DNA of 58,520 nucleotides, taken from positions 1 through 58,520 of the forward strand of contig CAJFUI010000100.1 of the NCBI GenBank assembly GCA_904420145.1, given 5' to 3'. A program made the position numbers and the translations under genes. This stretch comes from an uncultured Oscillospiraceae bacterium. Its GTDB lineage: Bacteria > Bacillota > Clostridia > Oscillospirales > Oscillospiraceae. The notes beneath the pieces are model-generated. The model made no database searches. It saw only the letters and a program-made list of their open reading frames with translations, and was not told where the DNA came from. Of the stretch, positions 28,741 through 38,225 are shown piece by piece (the stretch's first letter is position 1; every line of letters starts with the position of its first letter).

Positions 28741-29874
28741 ATGTTTGAAGTAGTCAAGACAGAGGGCCGCGCCCGCCGCGGCCATTTTTCCTGCGCCCAC
28801 GGGGGCGTGGTACAGACCCCGGTCTTTATGAACGTGGGCACCCAGGCGGCCATCAAGGGGGGGCTCTCCGCCCGGGATTTGAAGGAGATCCGCTGCCAGA
28901 TCGAGCTGAGCAACACCTACCATCTGCACCTGCGCCCCGGCGACGAGGTGGTGAAGGCCTTAGGGGGCCTGCATCAGATGATGTGCTGGGACGGCCCCAT
29001 CCTCACCGACTCCGGCGGCTTTCAGGTGTTCTCCTTGGCCTCCCTGCGGAAGATCAAGGAGGAGGGGGTCCACTTCGCCTCCCATATCGACGGGCGGAAG
29101 ATCTTCATGGGCCCGGAGGAGAGCATGCGGATTCAGTCCAACCTGGGCAGCGACATCGCCATGGCCTTTGATGAGTGCATCGAGAACCCCGCCCCCTACG
29201 ACTATGTCAAGCAGTCCTGTGAGCGGACCCTGCGCTGGCTGGTGCGGTGCAAGGCGGAGCACGACCGGCTGGGCAAACTGCCCGACTGCGTCAACCCCGG
29301 ACAGATGCTCTTTGGCATCAATCAGGGGGGCACGTACGCCGACCTGCGGATCTGGCACATGGAGGAGATCGCCAAGATCGACTGCGACGGCTTTGCCATC
29401 GGCGGCCTTGCGGTGGGGGAGAGCACGGAGGTGATGTACGAGATCATCGACGCGGTGGAGCCCCACATGCCCGGGGACAAGCCCCGCTACCTCATGGGAG
29501 TGGGCACCCCCAGCAATATCATTGAGGGAGTGGCCCGGGGGGTGGACTTCTTCGACTGCGTCATGCCCGCCCGCAACGCCCGCCACGGCAAGCTGTTTAC
29601 CTGGCAGGGGAGCCTGAATATCAAAAACGAGAAGTACAAGCTGGAAACCCGGCCCATCGACCCGGAGTGTGACTGCCCCGTCTGCCGCACCTACAGCCGT
29701 GCCTATCTGCGCCACCTTTTCAAGGCTGAGGAGATGCTGGCCATGCGCCTCGCCGTGATGCACAACCTCTATTTTTATAACCGCCTGATGGAGCGGATTC
29801 GGGAGGCGATAGACGGGGGAACATTTTCCGACTTCCGCGGCGTCTACAGCAAAAAGTTAGACGAAAAAATTTAG
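28741..29874 (+). CDS. tgt: queuine tRNA-ribosyltransferase
   Basis: TPVFMNVGTQAAIKGG; ILTDSGGFQVFSL; GGLAVGES; CDCPVCRTYSRAYLRHL zinc motif. Confidence 0.97.
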   Translation: MFEVVKTEGRARRGHFSCAHGGVVQTPVFMNVGTQAAIKGGLSARDLKEIRCQIELSNTYHLHLRPGDEVVKALGGLHQMMCWDGPILTDSGGFQVFSLASLRKIKEEGVHFASHIDGRKIFMGPEESMRIQSNLGSDIAMAFDECIENPAPYDYVKQSCERTLRWLVRCKAEHDRLGKLPDCVNPGQMLFGINQGGTYADLRIWHMEEIAKIDCDGFAIGGLAVGESTEVMYEIIDAVEPHMPGDKPRYLMGVGTPSNIIEGVARGVDFFDCVMPARNARHGKLFTWQGSLNIKNEKYKLETRPIDPECDCPVCRTYSRAYLRHLFKAEEMLAMRLAVMHNLYFYNRLMERIREAIDGGTFSDFRGVYSKKLDEKI

Positions 29875-29877
29875 GAC

Positions 29878-29906
29878 TTGCCAAATGGGGCAACCTCCGC
29901 TATAAT
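29878..29906 (+). promoter_or_regulatory. SigA-type promoter for yajC
   Basis: TTGCCA-N17-TATAAT. Confidence 0.55.
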
Positions 29907-29958
29907 AACACTAATTGGCAATCCAAATTTTGTATATGTCCAAAGGAGAAATGATATC

Positions 29959-30321
29959 ATGGGTCAATATGGCAGCCTGATTATGATCGTCGCGATGATG
30001 GCCATCCTCTACTTCCTGATGATCCGCCCGGAGAACAAGCGGAAGAAGCAGGCACAGGAGATGCGCAACTCCCTGAAGAAGGGGGATATGATCACTTCGA
30101 TCGGCGGCATCATCGGCCGGATTGTGATGGTGACAGACAACACCATTATCATCGAGACCAGCGAGGATCGGGTCCGCATGGAGCTGACCAAGTGGGCTGT
30201 GTCCTCTGTGGGCGTCCAGACCAGCGATATGCCCGAGGCTCCCAAGAAGGAGAAGAAGGAAAAGAAGGAACTGGAGGAACCCGAGAAGCAGGAGGACAAG
30301 GAGACCACCTCCGAGGAGTAA
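29959..30321 (+). CDS. yajC: preprotein translocase subunit YajC
   Basis: IMIVAMMAILYFLMIRPENKRKKQAQEMRNSLKKGDMITSIGGIIGRI; tgt-yajC synteny. Confidence 0.95.
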   Translation: MGQYGSLIMIVAMMAILYFLMIRPENKRKKQAQEMRNSLKKGDMITSIGGIIGRIVMVTDNTIIIETSEDRVRMELTKWAVSSVGVQTSDMPEAPKKEKKEKKELEEPEKQEDKETTSEE

Positions 30322-30333
30322 CGCCATGCTGCG

Positions 30334-30366
30334 AGAGGCAGCCGCTTTGGATAGGCGGCTGCCTCT
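30334..30366 (+). terminator. terminator after yajC
   Basis: AGAGGCAGCCGC-N9-GCGGCTGCCTCT followed by T-rich tract. Confidence 0.75.
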
Positions 30367-30466
30367 TTATTTGCTGGCAGGAGAGCGCTGTCTCCGGCGC
30401 CGCGGCCTGACATTTCAGCGCTCAGGTGTGAGACTGCCTGTGTACCTGGCGGCATGCGCCTTCTGG

Positions 30467-30495
30467 TTGCAAAAAGGGACGAACTATGGTATAGT
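30467..30495 (+). promoter_or_regulatory. SigA-type promoter for divIVA-like gene
   Basis: TTGCAA-N17-TATAGT. Confidence 0.55.
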
Positions 30496-30587
30496 GGGGG
30501 CACAAAAGCGCTGTGCAGGCCGTGGTAAGAACACAGGGACCGTGCAGAGATACGGGTAGAAAGGAAAGGGAAAGCGGGGGATTGCCC

Positions 30588-31238
30588 ATGGAGAATACAT
30601 TTCGCAGCGCCGTTTTCGGCGGATTTAACCGGCAGGATGTGATCAATTATATTACCAAAACCGCCTCGGAGAACGCGGAGACCATCCGCGCCTTAGAGGA
30701 GGAGCGGGACCGACTGCTGCAGGAGCTCTCAGAGAAGGGGGAGCAGGCGGCGAGGGCGGAGGAGTTATCGGCCCAGTGTACAGACCTGGAGAGCCGGCTG
30801 ACAGCGGTGCAGGCGGAAAAAGCCACCCTCAGCGGCGAGGTGGAGGAAAAAGACGCTCTGGCGCAGCGCCTTGCCGCCCTTGAGACCCAGGCGGAGGAGT
30901 ACCGGGAGCTGAAGGAGCATATTGCCCAGATCGAGCTGGACGCCCACCGGCGCGCCGATGAGATCATCGCTGCGGCGGAGCAGGAGGCGGAGGGGCTGCG
31001 CCAGCAGGCAAAGCAGGAGGCCGATGAGGCCCGGCACCGGCTGCAGGAGCAGCTGACTGTTTTAGCCGGACAGTACCGGACGATGCGCGGCGACTTCCAG
31101 TCGATCCAGGAGCATGTGACCGGTGAGCTGCGGCGGATGCATGTGGCCATAGAGCAGCTGCCCTTAGCTTTTGACCGCTTCGACGGCGATCTCACCAAGC
31201 TCCGCGGCAGGATAGCGGCGGAAGAGCCGGAGAAGTAA
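30588..31238 (+). CDS. DivIVA domain-like coiled-coil protein
   Basis: FRSAVFGGFNRQDVINYITKTASE N-terminal motif followed by long coiled coil. Confidence 0.8.
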   Translation: MENTFRSAVFGGFNRQDVINYITKTASENAETIRALEEERDRLLQELSEKGEQAARAEELSAQCTDLESRLTAVQAEKATLSGEVEEKDALAQRLAALETQAEEYRELKEHIAQIELDAHRRADEIIAAAEQEAEGLRQQAKQEADEARHRLQEQLTVLAGQYRTMRGDFQSIQEHVTGELRRMHVAIEQLPLAFDRFDGDLTKLRGRIAAEEPEK

Positions 31239-31250
31239 TCACACGGAAGA

Positions 31251-31292
31251 AAAAAGGAGCATGAACGAAAAACTCGTTCATGCTCCTTTTTT
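31251..31292. terminator. bidirectional terminator
   Basis: AAAAAGGAGCATGAACGA-AAAAC-TCGTTCATGCTCCTTTTT between convergent genes. Confidence 0.88.
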
Positions 31293-31300
31293 AGGATTGG

Positions 31301-32752
31301 TTAAAGCTCCCGTAAAACCGCCGTGAGATAGCGCCAGGTGCGCTCCACAGAGGCGATGTCCAGACGTTCCCGGGGGGTGTGGATCTCTAAAATGTTTGGC
31401 CCGAAGGAGACGCTGTCCAGCCCCGGCAGCTTCTCACTGAAGAGGCCGCACTCCAGTCCGGCGTGGATGGTCTCCACCACCGGCTCTCTGCCGTACTGCT
31501 CCTGAAAAATGCGGACCATCGTCTCCCGAAGAGGGGAGTCCTTGCGGTACTCCCAAGGGGGGTAGACCCCCCGTGTGGCAAAGGAGGCGCCCCGCTCCCC
31601 GGCGATCCGGGACAGCTCGCCCACCAGGGCGTCGTGAGAGGCCTGCACGCTGCTGCGCACCGAGGCGGTGATCTGCAGCGCGTCCTCCTCCAGCCGGAGA
31701 ATGCCCAAATTCAGAGAGGTCTCCACCAGACCGGGGATGTCCTTGGATATGGCCAGCACGCCGTTGGGAAGCCGGCAGAGCAGCTCCAGCGCTCTCGCAC
31801 TGTCCTCCGCGCTGAGGGCGGCGCCGCAGACTTCGGCGCTGTCACGGTAGGTGCAGGCGCAGTTGGGGTCCGCCTTGCCATATTTTTTCTGTACACTGGC
31901 CCACCATGCCTCGACCTCCCGGCGGGCGGCCTCCTGCTGGTCAGGGGGGAGCAGGAAGACGGCCTCGGCGGCACTGGGGATGGCGTTGTCCTGCTTGCCG
32001 CCCTGCAGCTGCTGGAGCTGGAGGGTGCAGAGCCGGGAGAGGCGGGAGAGGATTTCCCCCATGAGCTGGATAGCGTTGGCCCGGCCCTTGTGAATCTCCA
32101 CGCCGGAGTGGCCTCCGGTGAAACCGGACAAGCGCAACTGGCAGCACAGGCCGCATCCATGGCCCATGGGCAGGGGCAGGGCTATATCGCACCGGGCGCC
32201 GCCAGCGCAGCCGACCGTTAGAACCCCCTCCGACTCTGAGTCGATGTTGAGCAGACGGCGGCCGGAGAGGAGGGAGCCATCCAGCGCCGCCGCGCCAAGA
32301 AGTCCGATCTCCTCATCCACAGTAAAGACCGCTTCAAGCGGGGGGTGGGGGATGGCGGGATCATCCAAAATAGCCAGAGCGTAGGCCACGGCGATGCCGT
32401 CGTCGCCGCCGAGGGTAGTGCCCTCCGCAGTGACATAGCCGTCCGTCACCTGCAGCCGAAGGCCCTCCCGCTCCATGTCGATGGGACACTCCGGCGTCTT
32501 GGCACAGACCATGTCTAAGTGCCCCTGTAAAATGACAGTAGGATGGTCCTCATAGCCGGGGGTGCCCGGCTGGTAGATTACTACATTGTTCTTCTCATCC
32601 TGTATCCACCGCAGCTGGCGCTCCTTGGCGAAGGCCACGCAGTAGTCGCTGATGGCCTTGGTGTTCCCCGAGCCGTGGGGAATGGCGCACAGCTCCTCAA
32701 AAAAGCGGAAGGGGCCCTCAGGCCGCAAATCCTTTAAAATACGTTCGGACAT
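31301..32752 (-). CDS. pepD: beta-Ala-His dipeptidase / aminoacyl-histidine dipeptidase
   Basis: FFEELCAIPHGSGNTKAISDY; LQGHLDMVCAK; GDDGIAVAYALAIL; FTVDEEIGLLGA. Confidence 0.93.
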   Translation of the reverse strand: MSERILKDLRPEGPFRFFEELCAIPHGSGNTKAISDYCVAFAKERQLRWIQDEKNNVVIYQPGTPGYEDHPTVILQGHLDMVCAKTPECPIDMEREGLRLQVTDGYVTAEGTTLGGDDGIAVAYALAILDDPAIPHPPLEAVFTVDEEIGLLGAAALDGSLLSGRRLLNIDSESEGVLTVGCAGGARCDIALPLPMGHGCGLCCQLRLSGFTGGHSGVEIHKGRANAIQLMGEILSRLSRLCTLQLQQLQGGKQDNAIPSAAEAVFLLPPDQQEAARREVEAWWASVQKKYGKADPNCACTYRDSAEVCGAALSAEDSARALELLCRLPNGVLAISKDIPGLVETSLNLGILRLEEDALQITASVRSSVQASHDALVGELSRIAGERGASFATRGVYPPWEYRKDSPLRETMVRIFQEQYGREPVVETIHAGLECGLFSEKLPGLDSVSFGPNILEIHTPRERLDIASVERTWRYLTAVLREL

Positions 32753-33005
32753 CAAAATCCCCCATTCTGCCGCTGTATGCGGCATAAAACGTTATGCGCG
32801 GTAGGCGCACCATAATAACAAATAAAATTCATGAAAATTGTAAGCGGCGCAGGAAGCTTTGCCCATGTGTCCTGTCATCGGTCCCATGTACTGCACTCTC
32901 GGCCTGTGCCCCCAGAGACGGCACAGGAACCCATGTGCCGCGCAATAAGGAAGGGCATCCCCCCTGCAGAGAGGGGGGATGCTTATCATTTTAGAAAGGG
33001 AATCC

Positions 33006-34019
33006 TTACAGCAGCTGTACGCCGGCCTCCTGGCAGATGCGCAGGGTGTCGTGATCCCAGATACTCACTTGCACCTCACCGATATGGGCCACGCCGGTCA
33101 TCAGCATGCACAGGCGGCTCTGGCCGATGCCGCCGCCCATGGTCAGGGGCAGCTCACCGCTCAGCAGCATCTTGTGGAAGGGGAAATTCCGGCGCTCATC
33201 CTTGCCGGCGAGGGTCAGCTGGCGGTCCAGGCTCTCCTCATCCACCCGGATACCCATGGAGGAGACCTCAAAGGCCCTGTCCAGCACGTCGTTCCACATG
33301 AGAATGTCGCCGTTGAGCTGCCAGTCGTCGTAGTCGGGGGCCCGGCCGTCGTGGGGCTTGCCGGACTTCAGCTTGCCGCCGATCTGCATGAGAAAGACGG
33401 TCTTATGCCCCTCCCTCATAAAGGCGGTTTCCCGCTGGCTGGGGGTGAGGTCGGGATACAGGTCCTCCAGCTCCTGGGTGGTGATGAAGGTGACGTCCCG
33501 CTCCAGCTTCACATGAAGCTGGGGAAAAGCGCGGCGCAGGGCGTCGCAGGTGTCGCAGATGGCGCCCACAATGGCGCGCACCGTCTGCTTGAGATAATCT
33601 ACATTCCGCTCCTCACGGGTGATGACCTTCTCCCAGTCCCACTGGTCCACATAGATGGAGTGAAGGTTGTCCATCTCCTCATCCCGCCGGATGGCGTTCA
33701 TATCTGTGTAGAGGCCGTTGCCGGGGAAAAAGTCATAGCGCTTGAGAGCCAGACGCTTCCACTTGGCCAGGGAGTGGACCACCACGCCAATGCAGCCGTC
33801 GGCCGCGGGAATATCAAAGGAGACAGCCCGCTCGTAACCATTGAGGTCGTCATTGAGACCGCTGTCCGCCCGGACGAAAAGAGGGGCGGAGACGCGGCGC
33901 AGATTCAGCGCCCGCTTCAGATTGTCCTGAAAATTTCCCTTGATAAATTCGATAGCACACTGCATATCATAGACATTCAGCGGCGTTTTATACCCCTCGG
34001 GGATGTAGGTTTTGCTCAT
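33006..34019 (-). CDS. asnA: aspartate--ammonia ligase
   Basis: VRADSGLNDDLNGYERAVSFD; GMNAIRRDEEMDNLHSIYVDQWDWEKVI-type motif; GGGIGQSRLCMLMTGVAHIGEVQVS. Confidence 0.96.
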   Translation of the reverse strand: MSKTYIPEGYKTPLNVYDMQCAIEFIKGNFQDNLKRALNLRRVSAPLFVRADSGLNDDLNGYERAVSFDIPAADGCIGVVVHSLAKWKRLALKRYDFFPGNGLYTDMNAIRRDEEMDNLHSIYVDQWDWEKVITREERNVDYLKQTVRAIVGAICDTCDALRRAFPQLHVKLERDVTFITTQELEDLYPDLTPSQRETAFMREGHKTVFLMQIGGKLKSGKPHDGRAPDYDDWQLNGDILMWNDVLDRAFEVSSMGIRVDEESLDRQLTLAGKDERRNFPFHKMLLSGELPLTMGGGIGQSRLCMLMTGVAHIGEVQVSIWDHDTLRICQEAGVQLL

Positions 34020-34341
34020 GGAGATCCTTCCTTCCTGTTTTTGGATTCACTGCCCCTTATCATACATCAACTTCTACAAAAATGCACGACATTTATGAAA
34101 GAACCGGAGAATTTTATGAACTTTTCACGAGGAGAATAGATGAGACAGTACAGCAGGCGAGCGTTTTGCCGTCTTCTTTGCACAGCAAAGGGCCCCGTTC
34201 CCGGTACGGGCTGCGGCTGATTAGACAAGGTCCTGCCTCTGCAAGACCTTGCGCTGCAGACCGCCAAGACGCCGCACCCAAGGCGAAGCGCACAGCAGTC
34301 CCCAAATGCCTTTTACTGGAGCTGCTGTAGGAGAATGGAGC

Positions 34342-34965
34342 CTATAGAAACAGGCTCATGACCGCCGGGGTGATATAGGCCTCTACAGCGGCGGCGCACA
34401 GCAGCAGGGGGAAGATGAGAAAGAGCAGGACCCGCAGGATATTGGCCAGCAGATCCACCATGGGAACCGCCCGCTCCCGGTGCAGCAGGATGCGCACGGT
34501 GTTCCGGCAGAGCAGAAAGCCGAGGGTCACCGCCAGCAGCAGCGCCGGAATCTCAAAGATGCCGTGGGGCAAAATGCCGGAGAAGAAAATCAGGAAGGAG
34601 ATGCCGTTGAGGTGATAGATGGCAGCTAAAGCGCCGATGATGAACGCGTTGGTCACCGCTACCAGCACCGGCAGGAAGAGAAAGGGGAGAAAGCCATAGA
34701 GGATGCAGAAGAGCATCACGGACCAGTTGTTCAGCAGCAGGGCGAGAAAGGAGAGACCGCCCGTCTCGTCCATGACGCCGGACTGGGAGATAGACTGCTG
34801 AAAATAGGCCAGCAGCGCCTCGGCCAGCTGTGGGTAGGCCACGCACACCCCATAGCCGCCCAGGGCCGCAAGCAGGAAGACCAGCCCCATAATCCAGGGA
34901 ATACGGCCCATCTGGCAGCGGGAAAAGGAGCGCAGCTCCGCAAGGTGTCCCTGTATCCCGCTCAT
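34342..34965 (-). CDS. SpoIIM-like membrane protein (stage II sporulation protein M family)
   Basis: multi-TM; NNWSVMLFCILYGFLPFLFLPVLVAVTNAFIIG...GILPHGIFEIPALLLA; 4-nt overlap with gltX. Confidence 0.8.
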   Translation of the reverse strand: MSGIQGHLAELRSFSRCQMGRIPWIMGLVFLLAALGGYGVCVAYPQLAEALLAYFQQSISQSGVMDETGGLSFLALLLNNWSVMLFCILYGFLPFLFLPVLVAVTNAFIIGALAAIYHLNGISFLIFFSGILPHGIFEIPALLLAVTLGFLLCRNTVRILLHRERAVPMVDLLANILRVLLFLIFPLLLCAAAVEAYITPAVMSLFL

Positions 34966-36452
34966 GGGCAAAGCAGCTCCAGCCCGGCTTTCAGCCGCTT
35001 TAGGCACTCCGCCTTGCCGAGGATCGCGCAGATCTCCACCGCGCCTCCCGGCGTCACCAGCTTGCCCGCCGCGGCGATGCGCACCGGCCACATCAGCGTG
35101 GCATTCTTGACGCCCAGCCGCTCCGCCAAGGCCATTAGACAGCCGTGAACAGCCTCTTGGCTCCAATCGTCCAAGGCCTCTAAAGCGGGGATGGCGGCCT
35201 CCAGCATGGCCTTGGCCACCTCGTCATTGGTCTTAGCCTTCTTATTGGTGAAAAGGGCCTTGTCATAGGCCGGTACGGCGTCAAAGAAGTCCACCTTCTC
35301 CGGGATCTCTGTCAGCTTTTCACAGCGGGCCTGCAGCAGGGCGGCGATGGCTCGGGTATCCAGAGAGGGATTCTTTACGCTCTGGCGGATATAGGGCTCC
35401 GCTGCGGCGTGGAAGGCCTCCGGCGTCATAGCCCGGAGGTAGAGGGCGTTAAAGTGGGTCAGCTTTTCGATGTCGAAGATAGCGGGGGATTTGGAGATGC
35501 CGGCGATATCGAAAATCTCAGACAGCTCCTGCAGGGAGAAGATCTCCCGCTCCGCCTGCTCCCCCCGAGGACTCCAACCCAAAAGGGCCACATAGTTGAG
35601 GATAGCCTCGGTGAGGTAGCCCTGGTCCCTCAGATCCTCATAGGAGGGGTCCCCGTGGCGCTTGCTCATCTTGTTGTGCTGGTCCCGCATGACGGGGGAG
35701 CAGTGGACATAGGTGGGCACCTCCCAGCCGAAGGCGTGGTAGAGCAGGTCGTACTTGGGGGCGGAGGAGAGGTACTCGCTGCCCCGGACCACATGGGTGA
35801 TGCCCATTAGGTGATCGTCGATGACGTTGGCAAAGTTATATGTGGGCAGACCGTCCCGCTTGAGAAGGATCTGGTCATCCAGCGTGCTGTTCTCTACGGT
35901 GATGTCGCCGAAAATAGCGTCATGGAAGGTGGTGAAGCCGCCCTCGGGAATCTTCTGGCGAATCACATAGGGCTCGCCGGCGTCCACCCGGGCCTGGGCC
36001 TCTGCGGGGGAGAGGCTGCGGCAGGGATCGGCGGCACGGTTGAAGTCCCCGGCATCCTCCTCGCTCTCCGTCTTCTCACAGAAGCAGTAGTAGGCGTGGC
36101 CTAATTCCACCAACAGACGGGCATATTTACCGTAAGTGTCCCGGCGCTGAGATTGGATATAGGGGGCCACAGGGCCGCCCACATCGGGTCCCTCGTCGTG
36201 GGTGAGGCCGCACTCAGCCAAGGTGCGGTAGATCACGTCAGTGGCACCTTCAATGAGACGCCCCTGATCCGTGTCCTCAATGCGCAGGATGAAGGTGCCG
36301 CCGGCGCTCCGGGCGATCAGCCAGGTGTAGAGGGCGGTGCGGAGATTTCCCACGTGCATGTAGCCGGTGGGGGAGGGGGCGAAGCGGGTGCGCACCTTCC
36401 CGTGGGGAATCTTTGCCTCCATCTCTTGGAAATAGGTCATATCCATGGACAT
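34962..36452 (-). CDS. gltX: glutamate--tRNA ligase
   Basis: RTRFAPSPTGYMHVGNLRTALYTWLIAR (HIGH-type), KMSKRHGD (KMSKS-type). Confidence 0.97.
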   Translation of the reverse strand: MSMDMTYFQEMEAKIPHGKVRTRFAPSPTGYMHVGNLRTALYTWLIARSAGGTFILRIEDTDQGRLIEGATDVIYRTLAECGLTHDEGPDVGGPVAPYIQSQRRDTYGKYARLLVELGHAYYCFCEKTESEEDAGDFNRAADPCRSLSPAEAQARVDAGEPYVIRQKIPEGGFTTFHDAIFGDITVENSTLDDQILLKRDGLPTYNFANVIDDHLMGITHVVRGSEYLSSAPKYDLLYHAFGWEVPTYVHCSPVMRDQHNKMSKRHGDPSYEDLRDQGYLTEAILNYVALLGWSPRGEQAEREIFSLQELSEIFDIAGISKSPAIFDIEKLTHFNALYLRAMTPEAFHAAAEPYIRQSVKNPSLDTRAIAALLQARCEKLTEIPEKVDFFDAVPAYDKALFTNKKAKTNDEVAKAMLEAAIPALEALDDWSQEAVHGCLMALAERLGVKNATLMWPVRIAAAGKLVTPGGAVEICAILGKAECLKRLKAGLELLCP

Positions 36453-36679
36453 TTCTTCCTCCGTTTTTATACATTCCTTTAAAATGTTTTATACTGCATG
36501 GTAAGGGGGCGAGGGTCCCGTGTCGAATAGGTCTTTCCCTGTTTCTCAGCGGTAATCTGCCCCATTATACATGAATTTTCCTCTCCGCGCAATACGGTCT
36601 TCTCTTTTCTCACCGCCGGGCTGAAGGCCCTGGCCGCCGGCGGAAGCGTGTCCCGCTCCGAAGAGGGAAACCTACAAGC

Positions 36680-36940
36680 TCAAACGAGCGGAGGACTCCA
36701 CCCATTCAGCAGGGCCTCCTTCTCCTGACGGGTGAGGCGTTTGATGGCGTACTCCCGGCGGGAGGCGGCGGAGCGGTCGGGCTGCTCCTCCGTGTAGACG
36801 AGGGTCAAAGGACCCCGTCCCCGGGTATATTTGGCGCCCCGACCGCTGCGGTGGGCGCCCAGCCGGCGGGGCAGATTGTCGGTAATACCGGTGTATAAGC
36901 TGCCGTCTCCGCAGCGGAGCATGTAGACGTACCAGACCAT
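36680..36940 (-). CDS. GIY-YIG nuclease family protein (UPF0213-like)
   Basis: VWYVYMLRCGDGSLYTGITDNLPRRLGAHRSGRGAKYTRGRGPLTLVY. Confidence 0.92.
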   Translation of the reverse strand: MVWYVYMLRCGDGSLYTGITDNLPRRLGAHRSGRGAKYTRGRGPLTLVYTEEQPDRSAASRREYAIKRLTRQEKEALLNGWSPPLV

Positions 36941-36991
36941 TTTTTGCCACCAGTCCTCTCCCGATTTCACACCACATCTATTTTACATAAT

Positions 36992-37023
36992 CCCTTGCAC
37001 TTGTGCAAGGGTTGTGGTAGAAT
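36992..37023 (+). promoter_or_regulatory. trpS promoter with palindrome over the -35
   Basis: TTGCAC-N17-TAGAAT; CCCTTGCAC-TT-GTGCAAGGG dyad spanning 36992-37011. Confidence 0.55.
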
Positions 37024-37210
37024 ATACCGGCAAATGAGCAGATATGGGAAGGCACGGCGGCTTTTTGATGACCGTGCGTTTTTTGGAAAGGTCCGTTGTC
37101 CGCAGCGCGGGCAAGCAGGCCGATTTCTTTCTGCCGGGAGGAAAAAGCAGACAGCTCCGGCGGGAAGCGAACGCGCGTATGCGCTTACAAAAGAGAAGGA
37201 GCAAGGCAAC

Positions 37211-38209
37211 ATGGACGAGAAGAAGGTAATGCTCTCCGGCATCCAGCCCAGCGGGGACCTGCATTTGGGGAACTATTTAGGGGCTATCAAGAACTGGGCG
37301 GGGCGTAGTGAGGAGTTTGACTGTTATTATTTTATGGCAGATATGCACACCATTACGGTGCGGCAGAATCCCGCTGATCTGCGCCGGCGGACCCTGGAGC
37401 AGCTGGCCCAGTATATCGCCTGCGGACTGGATCCGGAGAAGAACACCTTGTTCATCCAGTCCCATGTGCCCGCCCACGCGGAGCTGGGATGGGTGCTCAA
37501 CTGCTATACCATGTTCGGCGAGCTCAGCCGCATGACCCAGTTTAAGGACAAGTCCGCCAAGCATAAGGACAACATCAACGGAGGACTCTTCACCTATCCC
37601 GCACTGATGGCGGCGGATATTCTCCTCTACCAGCCGGATTTCGTCCCCGTGGGCAACGACCAGAAGCAGCATGTGGAGCTGACCCGGGATGTGGCAGAGC
37701 GCTTCAACCATATCTACGGCGATGTGTTCAAGATCCCGGAGCCCTATATTCCCAAGACCGGAGCGCGGATCATGAGCCTGAGCGCACCGGAGAGCAAGAT
37801 GAGCAAATCTATGCCCGAGGGGTGCGTATTCCTGATGGAGAAGCCCGAGGACATCCAGCGGAAATTCAAGCGGGCTATCACCGACAGCGACACGGAGAAC
37901 TGCGTCCGCTACGACCCGGCGGCAAAGCCCGGCGTTTCCAATCTGATGAACATCTATTCCGCCGTCACCGGCAAGAGCTATGAGGAGATCGAGCAGGAGT
38001 TTGACGGGAAGGGCTACGGCGCCTTCAAGCCCGCTGTGGGGGACGCGGTGATCGAGACGCTGCGGCCCATTCGGGAGGAGGCCCAGCGCATCCTTGCGGA
38101 TAAGGCCTATTTGGAGACGGTCTACCGCGCGGGCGCGGAGAAGGCGGGCTATATTGCGGGCAAGACCCTCCGCAAGGTCTACAAGAAGATCGGCTTTGTA
38201 GCCAGGTAA
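37211..38209 (+). CDS. trpS: tryptophan--tRNA ligase
   Basis: MLSGIQPSGDLHLGNYLGAIKNW; SKMSKS. Confidence 0.97.
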   Translation: MDEKKVMLSGIQPSGDLHLGNYLGAIKNWAGRSEEFDCYYFMADMHTITVRQNPADLRRRTLEQLAQYIACGLDPEKNTLFIQSHVPAHAELGWVLNCYTMFGELSRMTQFKDKSAKHKDNINGGLFTYPALMAADILLYQPDFVPVGNDQKQHVELTRDVAERFNHIYGDVFKIPEPYIPKTGARIMSLSAPESKMSKSMPEGCVFLMEKPEDIQRKFKRAITDSDTENCVRYDPAAKPGVSNLMNIYSAVTGKSYEEIEQEFDGKGYGAFKPAVGDAVIETLRPIREEAQRILADKAYLETVYRAGAEKAGYIAGKTLRKVYKKIGFVAR

Positions 38210-38225
38210 ATCGAGGCGGACGCTC

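Noticed and set aside
34082-34330. 82-aa plus-strand ORF in the asnA/spoIIM-like intergenic region
   Set aside because: No RBS or homology recognised; second half reads like noncoding sequence with short inverted repeats; not called.
37024-37210. T-box riboswitch in the trpS leader
   Set aside because: No T-box core sequence (AGGGTGGNACCGCG-like) seen; leader too short for a full stem I architecture.
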